Shown in pieces: positions 1 through 7,909 of a DNA stretch of 64,000 nucleotides (its first letter is position 1; each line of letters opens with the position of its first letter). The notes beneath the pieces are model-generated. The model saw only the letters and a program-made list of their open reading frames with translations. It did no database searches and was not told the origin of the DNA. The translations under genes and the position numbers were made by a program. Source of the DNA: Cytophagaceae bacterium (GTDB lineage Bacteria > Bacteroidota > Bacteroidia > Cytophagales > Spirosomataceae); contig JAIXOL010000081.1 in the NCBI GenBank assembly GCA_027486845.1, forward strand, positions 24,640 to 88,639. The letters are read 5' to 3'.

Positions 1-153
1 ACTGACAAAACAAACAGAATAATTTCTAAAACTCTTTTAACTCCTAATCAATCAGAATATCGCCTTGATTTGAGTAATTATTCAGAAGGAACATATACTA
101 TTAGTCTTCGTACAGCAACGCAACAAATTACAAAGCGTGTGTATAAATTCTAA
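1..153 (+). CDS. C-terminal end of a type IX secreted protein (partial)
   Basis: Only the last 50 codons are in the window, open from base 1 and ending at TAA 151-153. The residues read like a type A type IX secretion sorting domain: a conserved stretch with LDLSNYSEGTYTISL, then a short hydrophilic turn and a basic end (KRVYKF). Such domains are cut off by the PorU sortase after the cargo crosses the outer membrane. The cargo itself lies outside the window, so its function cannot be stated. A strong hairpin terminator follows 18 bases downstream. Confidence 0.7.
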   Translation, partial: TDKTNRIISKTLLTPNQSEYRLDLSNYSEGTYTISLRTATQQITKRVYKF

Positions 154-171
154 TTTCAATATTGGGTAAAT

Positions 172-208
172 AAAAAAGAGGTGTCGCAATTTGCGACACC
201 TCTTTTTT
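172..208. terminator. Bidirectional Rho-independent terminator
   Basis: A perfect stem (GAGGTGTCGC with its complement, 178-187 and 193-202) has a 5-base loop and is flanked by six A (172-177) and six T (203-208). It ends the secreted-protein gene on the plus strand and would also work on the minus strand. Confidence 0.85.
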
Positions 209-468
209 ATTGGTTTAAACTGGCAGAAGCGAGCCGAGACAACGGACATGCAACAATAGATTCGAGACGGTTCACAGAAGCAATAAAATACTCAGTATCC
301 ACATTTATAGTATTTGAATTTGTCGTTAAATATCAACATTTCACTTTAACACCGAACAAATAAATAGTCTTTTAAAATTTCAATCGGCTCATTGTTCGCA
401 GCATGCGTAAATTCGACAAAATCAGATTTTTTAGTATCATGAAAGGTAAATAAACAGTGTAGAATAAT
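209..468. other. Intergenic stretch without a recognisable gene
   Basis: I see no coding signal here. An open frame at 181-363 starts inside the terminator hairpin, has no family resemblance and is best treated as spurious. Confidence 0.5.
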
Positions 469-2088
469 TTAATATCTATATTTTGCTCCTTTAAAATCAA
501 ATATTAGCTTTTCACTTCCATTGGCTTTTTTAATGATTATTTTATTTTCTTCTTGGATGTCAACTCGTTGAATAAATTCGGCATCCTTGGGTAGATAAAA
601 GTTTGTTAGCTGTGCATCAGAAACCGAGTAAGAAGGCATGCCAACACCACCCCTCTTCTCAATAAAAACTGAAGGATATAATACAGTATCACCCTTTGCA
701 TACTCTCGCTGAATCACACTTGCTGAAAATTCGTAAGGATTCATTTTACGAGGTTCTGAAAAAGACATAAAATAACGTGGAGAGTTATCTTCCCATATAG
801 TATTTATCAGATGAAATACCATGAAGAATTGTAGAGAAAAAACCCCGAAAATAGCAAATTTAAAAATTGGTTTAATATTCCATAAATCTTTAATAATCAG
901 TGAAATTAAAACTAATGAAAAGCTATAAGAATAAGCCAAATATCGAGGTATAATTCGGAATGTGTTTCCATCTTGATAAGCAAAAACAATTAAGGTTAAC
1001 AATGGAATAAATGACAATAAAAGAATAAAAACTCTTAATCGAAATTGTTGTCTATCCGAGATTTTTAGCGATTGCTGTACAAAAACCAAGAAACCAAAAA
1101 GTGCTGAGAGTATTATTAGAAGATATAGCTTTTTATAAAAAATAGTTTGCGAAGGATAGCCATCAATGAGTAAGAACATCGCAGAAATCACATGGCGTAA
1201 TTGCTTGAGGATATTTTTCAAATTAGCCACATTCAGGTAATCATCTGGAGTTGCGAGAGCCATCTGATTGTATGTTTTCACACTATTTTCCACATAATCA
1301 AACAGCCATCTTCCTCCATCACAGTTTAACCACCACAACACCCCTAATAATGGTATAATTGCAGCCAATGCAAAGCCTATATATCCTCTTTTTTTTCTAA
1401 AAAAAAGAATAACAAATAGTGCATGAATCAGGAAGAGAGGAAAAGTAGCAAAATGGCAAAGTTCACAGATTAAAGCACAACAACCATAGAAAACATATTT
1501 CCAAACGGGTTTTTGACTATATTCCTCTTCTTGAATAATTTTTAATAATAAGTGTGTAGCTAACAAGGCAAAAAACAAGTTAACACTATAATTGCGTGCT
1601 ACTTGCGAGTAATTAATATAAAACGGAGAAACTGAAGCGAGAAATGCAGCCAATAAAGCTAAATTCGACGAACGAAAATGTTCTTTTACGAAAACGAATA
1701 ATAAAAAAATAGTAAAAAGATTAAATATCAAAGAAGGCAACCGCATACTTTTATCCGAAACCCCAAATACATTAGTCCAATAATGTAAGGAATAAGTATA
1801 GAATGCACCATTGCCAGTATCTAATCGGGCTATCGAATCAAAAAAATCAGGCAATGACTTTTCTGACCAAAACTCCTTTGGTGTAAAATACTTATCATTA
1901 GGTTTCCTAACCGAATCGTGTTGATTATTTCCTTCGTAAGTCACAAACTGGCACACAAATAATGAATACTTCTCATCACCAGCCAATCCGTGTTCACCTA
2001 TTTTATAATATCTCAATCCAAAAGCTAAAACTATGATTCCGACAAGAATAAAGTTGGCATTTTGCTTTAGAAATTGCTGTATTTGCAT
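469..2088 (-). CDS. GT-C family membrane glycosyltransferase (GT39/ArnT-like)
   Basis: Integral membrane protein of about 539 residues with roughly ten hydrophobic segments. It resembles the PMT/ArnT class, which moves sugars from polyprenyl-phosphate donors on the outer face of the inner membrane. An acidic pair (D38, E39 in GLAGDEKYS) sits in the first periplasmic loop, where GT-C enzymes carry the catalytic Asp, and is followed by the usual RLPSLIF helix region. Start: an ATG at 2088 is preferred over a TTG three bases earlier. The gene begins 3 bases after the rpe stop, so the two are probably co-transcribed. Acceptor and sugar are unknown. Confidence 0.75.
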   Translation of the reverse strand: MQIQQFLKQNANFILVGIIVLAFGLRYYKIGEHGLAGDEKYSLFVCQFVTYEGNNQHDSVRKPNDKYFTPKEFWSEKSLPDFFDSIARLDTGNGAFYTYSLHYWTNVFGVSDKSMRLPSLIFNLFTIFLLFVFVKEHFRSSNLALLAAFLASVSPFYINYSQVARNYSVNLFFALLATHLLLKIIQEEEYSQKPVWKYVFYGCCALICELCHFATFPLFLIHALFVILFFRKKRGYIGFALAAIIPLLGVLWWLNCDGGRWLFDYVENSVKTYNQMALATPDDYLNVANLKNILKQLRHVISAMFLLIDGYPSQTIFYKKLYLLIILSALFGFLVFVQQSLKISDRQQFRLRVFILLLSFIPLLTLIVFAYQDGNTFRIIPRYLAYSYSFSLVLISLIIKDLWNIKPIFKFAIFGVFSLQFFMVFHLINTIWEDNSPRYFMSFSEPRKMNPYEFSASVIQREYAKGDTVLYPSVFIEKRGGVGMPSYSVSDAQLTNFYLPKDAEFIQRVDIQEENKIIIKKANGSEKLIFDFKGAKYRY

Positions 2089-2091
2089 CAA

Positions 2092-2745
2092 TTAGATATT
2101 TTTTAAATCTGCAATCGTCTGAATCGGATTTTCCGAACTAAACACAAAACTACCTGCTACAAGAGCATTAGCACCTGCTTCAACGAGTTGTTTGGCATTT
2201 TTAGAAGTTACGCCACCATCAATTTCAATCATTATCGTGGCTGACATTTGACGTACTTTACGCACTTTTTCATACGTATGTTCAATAAACTTCTGTCCGC
2301 CGAAGCCTGGATTTACTGACATAATCAATACCATATCAATGTCATGTATAATATCTTCAAGCACATTAACAGGTGTATGAGGGTTGAGTGCAACTCCTGC
2401 CTTACAACCTAAATCTTTGATTTGCTGAATCGTCCGGTGCAAATGCGAACAAGCTTCATAATGAACCGTGATGATTTCAGCACCCAATTTTTTAAATGTT
2501 TCTAAAAATCGTTCAGGTTGAACAATCATTAAATGCACATCGAGTGGCTTTTTAGCATGGCGTTGGATTGCCTCTAAAACGGGCATTCCGAATGAAATAT
2601 TTGGCACAAAAACGCCATCCATAATATCAATATGAAACCAGTCAGCTTGTGATACATTGAGCATTTCGCAGTCACGTTGGAGATTCGCAAAATCGGCTGC
2701 TAAAACAGAAGGAGCGATAATTGCTCCACTTGGAAGAGAACTCAT
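2092..2745 (-). CDS. rpe: Ribulose-phosphate 3-epimerase
   Basis: A 217-residue TIM-barrel enzyme that interconverts ribulose 5-phosphate and xylulose 5-phosphate in the cytoplasmic pentose phosphate pathway. Family landmarks are in order: APSVLAADF near the N-terminus, HIDIMDG with metal-binding His and Asp, VHLMI, MSVNPGFGGQKF (phosphate loop) and EIDGG with the catalytic Asp. Length is normal for the family. It is followed after 3 bases by the membrane glycosyltransferase, and a TAnnTTTG box lies just upstream. Confidence 0.97.
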   Translation of the reverse strand: MSSLPSGAIIAPSVLAADFANLQRDCEMLNVSQADWFHIDIMDGVFVPNISFGMPVLEAIQRHAKKPLDVHLMIVQPERFLETFKKLGAEIITVHYEACSHLHRTIQQIKDLGCKAGVALNPHTPVNVLEDIIHDIDMVLIMSVNPGFGGQKFIEHTYEKVRKVRQMSATIMIEIDGGVTSKNAKQLVEAGANALVAGSFVFSSENPIQTIADLKNI

Positions 2746-2766
2746 ACTTTTTTGAATATTTTTTTA

Positions 2767-2774
2767 CAAAGTTA
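2767..2774 (-). promoter_or_regulatory. Candidate -7 box for rpe
   Basis: On the minus strand this reads TAACTTTG, matching the Bacteroidota consensus TAnnTTTG, 21 bases upstream of the rpe ATG. No clear -33 TTTG box is seen at the expected distance. Confidence 0.4.
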
Positions 2775-2850
2775 GGGCTAAGTAATGATGAATTATTAAT
2801 GATGAATGATAAATTTTATAAAACATTGACCATCAATACATCACAACAAA

Positions 2851-2881
2851 AAAGTCTGCGTAATTGAAATACGCAGACTTT
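2851..2881 (-). terminator. Rho-independent terminator of clpP
   Basis: Twelve-base perfect stem (2851-2862 with 2870-2881), 7-base loop, and a T-run of six on the minus strand. It lies just downstream of clpP. Confidence 0.75.
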
Positions 2882-2926
2882 CTAAAATAAAACTATCGAC
2901 GGTAAACTACCGACTGTTGACTTTTC

Positions 2927-3601
2927 TTATTTATCACGATACAATACCTCGTCAATCAAGCCATAAGTTTTTGCTTCTTCGGCTTTCATCCAGTAATCAC
3001 GATCAGAATCTTGTTCGATTTGCTCGATAGATTTTCCAGTGTGATTTGCCAAGATTTCGTATAATTCATGGCGTAATTTAATAATTTCCTTCACGGTAAT
3101 CTCCATATCACGCGATTGTCCTTGAGCTCCACCGCTTGGCTGATGAATCATTACACGTGCATGTGGCAACGCCGAACGCTTACCTGCAGCACCACCTGCC
3201 AATAATACTGCTCCCATTGAAGCCGCCAATGAGGTACAAATTGTAGCCACGTCAGGGCGAACATACTGCATGGTATCGTACATACCCAATCCTGCATAAA
3301 CCGAACCGCCCGGACTATTGATGTACATCAAAACATCTTTTTTAGCATCAACTGATTCTAAGAAAAGCAATTGTGCAACCACTACGTTTGCTACATAATC
3401 ATCAACACCTGTTCCTAAGAAAATGATACGGTCCATAATCAAACGAGAGAAAACGTCGATTGCGGCAAAACGCATCGGACGTTCTTCGATGATATTTGGA
3501 GTCATATTCTGAACATTGTGTTTCATATAATCATCAATTCCTAAACCACTCATGCCCATGTGATTCACGGCATACTTACGAAATTCTTCTCCAAAATGCA
3601 T
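2927..3601 (-). CDS. clpP: ATP-dependent Clp protease proteolytic subunit
   Basis: A 224-residue serine peptidase that forms the barrel of the ClpXP/ClpAP protease in the cytoplasm. The catalytic triad is complete: S128 in LAASMGA, H153 in MIHQPSGG and D202 in DSDRDYWM. The oxyanion-side [11 protein letters not shown] motif is at 95-105. The N-terminal part up to about residue 45 is longer than in E. coli and likely includes a propeptide. It appears to be a single-gene unit with its own terminator; no clpX is adjacent. Confidence 0.97.
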   Translation of the reverse strand: MHFGEEFRKYAVNHMGMSGLGIDDYMKHNVQNMTPNIIEERPMRFAAIDVFSRLIMDRIIFLGTGVDDYVANVVVAQLLFLESVDAKKDVLMYINSPGGSVYAGLGMYDTMQYVRPDVATICTSLAASMGAVLLAGGAAGKRSALPHARVMIHQPSGGAQGQSRDMEITVKEIIKLRHELYEILANHTGKSIEQIEQDSDRDYWMKAEEAKTYGLIDEVLYRDK

Positions 3602-3861
3602 ATTTTTTTCAATTAACAGTTATCAATTATCAGCTTTTGACTGATGTTTCTTTAAATTTAAAACAGAACGTTTACTTGCAAAGTTCAAAATAAGAACTTT
3701 CTATAAATACGTTTTGTTCGATACAAAGATGTTAATTCTTTTAGAAATTTGTTGTCAGAATTTCAGATATTTTCTCAGAAAAAGCGATATTTAGTAATCC
3801 ACAGTTGGCAGTCAACAGTCAACAGTTTTATAAAGCCCTTATATATAGATACTTAGCGTTT

Positions 3862-4236
3862 ATGAACACAGGTAAGAAAATTAGAGAAATTAGACTTGAT
3901 AAGGGTTTTTCGCAAGAAAACATGGCTGATATGTTGGAAATTTCAACTACGACCTATGGCGATATTGAACGAAACAAAACCGAATTGACCCTTGCGAGAG
4001 CTTCCAAAATTGCTAAAGTTTTGGGTGTTAATATTGTTGACTTATTGGATATCGAACTTCATTCTGTTGATTTCTCGATGGAAAAACTCCAACTCGAAAA
4101 CGAAAAACTAAAAGCAGAAGTTGAAAAATGGCAAATGGCGGCGGCGTACTGGCACGAAAAATACGAAAATCGTTTTGTGGGAAATACAATGAGAGTGATT
4201 ACAGAAGAACCCGAACGTAGAAAAATTGGTTTTTGA
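3862..4236 (+). CDS. XRE-family helix-turn-helix regulator with C-terminal coiled coil
   Basis: A 124-residue protein. Residues 4-58 form a Cro/C1-type helix-turn-helix (KIREIRLDKGFSQENMADML, then STTTYGDIERNK). Residues about 73-100 are a charged heptad-like stretch suited to dimerisation. The ATG at 3862 places the domain right at the N-terminus; an upstream TTG at 3805 would add 19 residues without homology. Target genes are unknown. It precedes the LytS-like kinase on the same strand by about 100 bases. Confidence 0.8.
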   Translation: MNTGKKIREIRLDKGFSQENMADMLEISTTTYGDIERNKTELTLARASKIAKVLGVNIVDLLDIELHSVDFSMEKLQLENEKLKAEVEKWQMAAAYWHEKYENRFVGNTMRVITEEPERRKIGF

Positions 4237-4338
4237 TTTTAACGCTACCATTTCGTCACATTTTCCTGCACTTCCACAACATTTTTAAGTTTCGTGCAAT
4301 TTCAGAGCATAGTTTTGTTGAAAAATTATGAAAAAGCT

Positions 4339-5919
4339 ATGCAATCATTACAAAAAATCAGACGCTACGAATTTATACTCATTGCTTTCACCACAATCAT
4401 CTACGTTGTTCGCCGACTTTTCCAAGAAGCGAGCAGGTTTGATTCAATGGTTACGGCTGCAGAACTCAACAAAGTACCTTCAAACATCATTTGGGGAAGC
4501 CTTAGAGCTTATGACCATGTAGGAAACACTATGTTCCCGACAATCGTGGCGGCTTCGTTGTTTTTAGTGGCGTGGCTATTTTTTCACTACTTACTTTTTC
4601 CACGCTTACAAGAACGAAAGTTTGATAACACAACTTTTACTTATCTTTTCTTTATCATCATTTTGTGTATTTCGAGTGTTCAGATTTTTGAATATTTAAA
4701 ACTTTACATCCGCTTCAAACATGACAATCATGAAAACATTATTGGGTTAAAAGTCTATTCGCAATACCGCAAATTACTCGTGGTTACAAATAGTATTGCA
4801 GTATTTATCACTATTTTGTTTTATGAGGCTTTTTCTCAGTTTTACTATTTCATTCACAAAAAACTCAAAGATGAAAAAGAAGCAAATTTTCAATACTTAG
4901 ATTATTTCTTGATAGCGACCATCAGTATAACAATGATATTTATCGCTCTTTTTGGCAATATCATTTCAGGAAAAGATTATTGGTATGGAGCAGTCAGAGA
5001 ACTATCTTTAATGTCTATTTGTGCTATTACGGTTTACTTTGCTCAAGAAGCATTTTATAAGAGAGTTCTCCCCTATTTTTCATCAATAAAATCAAGAGAA
5101 TTTCAGAAGGGTATGATTTACTTTTTGTTTATCAACCTGCTTGGTGCGATTAGTGGATATTTTATTCAATTGCTAAGTTGGTTGTCTTTTAGATACGTCA
5201 GTCTCGGATTTCATAGTGAGTGGATTTTCCAGCTATTTATTTTATTTGTCTTCGTTTCTACGGTTATTGGGTTTCTTAGGAAAGTATTTAGCAAAGAAAA
5301 AATACAATTACAGACACAAATCGTCTCAAAATCAGCCGAGTTATTAAACCTTCGTTCTCAAATAAATCCACATTTTTTGTTTAATGCCTTAAATACACTT
5401 TATTCGATTTCGTTGAAAGAAAATGCAGAAAAAACCTCTGATGGAATTCAAAAACTGGGTGATATAATGCGTTTTATGCTCAACGAAAACCACCAAGACC
5501 GCATTCCGTTGAGTAAAGAAATAGAATATTTGCACAACTACATTGATATTCAAAGGATGAGAATTGATGAAAACCACGACATTGAAGTAAAGGTAAATAT
5601 CCAAAATTCTGAACGAGAAATTTTTATTTCACCGATGTTACTCAATCCTTTTGTAGAAAATGCCTTCAAACATGGCATAAGTTTCCGAAATCCTTCGTGG
5701 ATTTATATTACGCTTACGCACGATACTCAAAAGCTGTATTTTAAAGTACATAATAGTTTACATCCAAAACAAGAAAATTCGCCCGAACAAGGTAATAATG
5801 GCATTGGCTTAGTGAATGTAAAAAAACGCCTCGAATTGATTTATCCCAATCGCCACACGCTTGATATTCAAACATCTGACAATGATTATTTTGTATCTTT
5901 GATTATCGGAATTTACTAA
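4339..5919 (+). CDS. LytS/YehU-type sensor histidine kinase
   Basis: A kinase of about 526 residues with around eight membrane segments in the first 310 residues, followed by a His_kinase domain. The phospho-acceptor lies in INPHFLFNALN (H345 counted from the ATG at 4339), with an N-box LNPFVENAFKHG and a G-box GNNGIGLVNVKKRL. A GTG at 4294 would add 15 residues; the ATG is preferred. The next gene is a LytTR response regulator, the usual partner of this class, so a two-component system is inferred. The stimulus is not evident. Confidence 0.88.
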   Translation: MQSLQKIRRYEFILIAFTTIIYVVRRLFQEASRFDSMVTAAELNKVPSNIIWGSLRAYDHVGNTMFPTIVAASLFLVAWLFFHYLLFPRLQERKFDNTTFTYLFFIIILCISSVQIFEYLKLYIRFKHDNHENIIGLKVYSQYRKLLVVTNSIAVFITILFYEAFSQFYYFIHKKLKDEKEANFQYLDYFLIATISITMIFIALFGNIISGKDYWYGAVRELSLMSICAITVYFAQEAFYKRVLPYFSSIKSREFQKGMIYFLFINLLGAISGYFIQLLSWLSFRYVSLGFHSEWIFQLFILFVFVSTVIGFLRKVFSKEKIQLQTQIVSKSAELLNLRSQINPHFLFNALNTLYSISLKENAEKTSDGIQKLGDIMRFMLNENHQDRIPLSKEIEYLHNYIDIQRMRIDENHDIEVKVNIQNSEREIFISPMLLNPFVENAFKHGISFRNPSWIYITLTHDTQKLYFKVHNSLHPKQENSPEQGNNGIGLVNVKKRLELIYPNRHTLDIQTSDNDYFVSLIIGIY

Positions 5920-5970
5920 AAAAGGTCTGTACCGAGGATTACGCACCTCGGGTCTGACCATCAAGCAAAT

Positions 5971-6663
5971 ATGACATTAAACGCCATTGCCATCGACGAC
6001 GAACCGAGAGCTTTAGAAGTAATAGAAATTCACGCACAGAAAGTACCATTTCTTGAACTAAAAGCGACTTTCACGGATGCTTTCGAGGCGATTCCATTTT
6101 TGCAGCAAAACAAAATTGATTTGATTTTTTTAGACATTAAAATGCCTGATATTTCGGGTATCGAATTTGTGCATATTCTACAAAAAACGCCAATGATTAT
6201 CTTTACAACGGCCTATTCTGAATATGCAGTAAAAGGATTTGAACTCGATGCCGTTGATTATTTGATGAAACCTTTTTCACTCGCCAGATTTACAAAAGCT
6301 TGCAATAAAGCACTTGAAATAAAGCTTTCAAGAAGTGAAGAAACGCATAATTTTATCTTTCTAAAAACAGGCTACGAAGAAGAAAAAGTATTGCTCGATG
6401 ATATTCTTTATATTGAAGCCGAAGGTAATTATATGGCTTATGTTTTGAAAAATAAAAAATTATTATGCCGGCAAAATATTGGGGAATGTATTAGCCAATT
6501 ACCTACTAATCAATTCATTAGAATCCATCGCTCTTATATTGTGGCATTGAATAAGATTCAAAAAATTACCCGCCATTCGGTTTGGGTGGCGGGTAGTGAA
6601 ATAGCAGTTGGAGCTTCTTATGAAGATAAACTCGGTGAGATTCGAGAGCGATTGAAGCTTTAA
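5971..6663 (+). CDS. LytTR-family response regulator
   Basis: A 230-residue protein with a receiver domain (phospho-acceptor D55 in FLDIKMPD, acidic pair DDE at 9-11, conserved Lys in LMKPF) and a C-terminal LytTR DNA-binding domain (ILYIEAEGNYM through FIRIHRSYIVAL). It lies 51 bases after the histidine kinase and is its probable partner. A degenerate piece of a LytTR gene, close to the end of this one, lies at 15665-15778. Confidence 0.93.
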   Translation: MTLNAIAIDDEPRALEVIEIHAQKVPFLELKATFTDAFEAIPFLQQNKIDLIFLDIKMPDISGIEFVHILQKTPMIIFTTAYSEYAVKGFELDAVDYLMKPFSLARFTKACNKALEIKLSRSEETHNFIFLKTGYEEEKVLLDDILYIEAEGNYMAYVLKNKKLLCRQNIGECISQLPTNQFIRIHRSYIVALNKIQKITRHSVWVAGSEIAVGASYEDKLGEIRERLKL

Positions 6664-6696
6664 ATCTTACACTGCACTAATCGAATAATAGTTCGC

Positions 6697-7884
6697 TTAT
6701 TTATCTTTTTTCTTCAAATTATTTTCTAACAAAAACACGCCATTTTTACTGACAATAACGATATCAAGCTTGCCATCTTTGTTCATATCAGCAACCGTTA
6801 AGTTTAGCCCCGAACCTGAATCGCTATCAATAATATGTTCAGTCCAATAGGGCTGCTTTTTAGAATCAAACTCAAAATACATCAAAATTGGAGCATCGGC
6901 ATCGCCATTATCTCGACCATTATGAGCCAAATAACGTTTGCCAGTTATGTATTCTTTTTTCCCGTCACCATTCAAATCAGCCATTATTGATGCGTGCGTT
7001 TGGGAGGTGGTGGTACTTATTGTATGAGTTTTAAAATCTATTTTTCCATTTTCATTTATTTGCTCATAATACCAAACTCCCAACGCGTGTGCCGATGCCG
7101 CCACTACATCATTTTTACCATCGCCATTTACGTCAAAAACTTGCATGTGAGAACATGGCTCGCCCAAATTTGCTGGATGAAACTCCCAATTTCCACCATT
7201 GAGGTCTTTTGTGCCTTGATACCAGCCTTCACGAATGACCACATCTTTTATTCCATCGTGATTAATATCACCATAGCCAATTCCGTGCGAAAACATCTCT
7301 GTTCCCGCTACTTTTTCCTTTGTCAAATTAAATCTTTTCCACGCTGTTTCTCCTTTTTTACTCGGCGATTTTAGCCACACAATTTGTTTTTTGGCTTTAT
7401 CTCCACACAAAATATCCAGCCTTCCATCGCCATCAATATCAACAAAGTTGGGTGATTCGTTCGCTATACCCACTGAGTCGGCAATAATATGTTTTTTCCA
7501 TTCGATTACTTGCTGTTTTTTGGGATTTTCAAACCAAAAAGCCGGTTTTCCTGGATAATCAATAATCACAACGTCGTCCCAGCCATCAAGATTTACATCC
7601 ATTCCAAAGTTAAGAAATGAATTACTGTATTCTTCACGGGGCTTAAACACTCTTGAAGGAGCCATTTCGTGACGAATCCAGTTGGGAGCTTCAAACCAAA
7701 AATAACCAGCCACAATATCAAGTTTTCCATCTTTATTCAAATCAGCTACTGCCCCTCCCTCTGATAGAAAATCTCTTGAAAGTATTGTTTTTTTAAAGTC
7801 TTGAGCAAACGTAGAAAGCGATGCTACACCTATTAGGCTGCCGCAAAGACTATATTGTAGGAATATTTTGAAATATTTTTTCAT
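6697..7884 (-). CDS. Exported FG-GAP/VCBS repeat protein
   Basis: About 395 residues with a signal peptide ending in STFAQ. Seven calcium-binding-type repeats of the form D-x-N/D-x-D-G-x-x-D (for example DLNKDGKLDIV, DIDGDGRLDIL, DMNKDGKLDIV) indicate an integrin-alpha-like beta-propeller. The ATG at 7884 is chosen over a TTG 12 bases earlier. It is the last gene of a minus-strand group with the cupredoxin-dehydrogenase and DUF1080 genes, so a role in extracellular or periplasmic carbohydrate handling is plausible but unproven. Confidence 0.82.
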   Translation of the reverse strand: MKKYFKIFLQYSLCGSLIGVASLSTFAQDFKKTILSRDFLSEGGAVADLNKDGKLDIVAGYFWFEAPNWIRHEMAPSRVFKPREEYSNSFLNFGMDVNLDGWDDVVIIDYPGKPAFWFENPKKQQVIEWKKHIIADSVGIANESPNFVDIDGDGRLDILCGDKAKKQIVWLKSPSKKGETAWKRFNLTKEKVAGTEMFSHGIGYGDINHDGIKDVVIREGWYQGTKDLNGGNWEFHPANLGEPCSHMQVFDVNGDGKNDVVAASAHALGVWYYEQINENGKIDFKTHTISTTTSQTHASIMADLNGDGKKEYITGKRYLAHNGRDNGDADAPILMYFEFDSKKQPYWTEHIIDSDSGSGLNLTVADMNKDGKLDIVIVSKNGVFLLENNLKKKDK

Positions 7885-7909
7885 CTTATTTATCAATGGT
7901 AAATTTAAA

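Noticed and set aside
181..363. 60-codon plus-strand frame starting with GTG
   Set aside because: It starts inside the terminator hairpin and has no domain-like or codon signal.
4328..4522. 64-codon frame inside the histidine kinase
   Set aside because: It lies in another frame of a long, clearly coding kinase gene.
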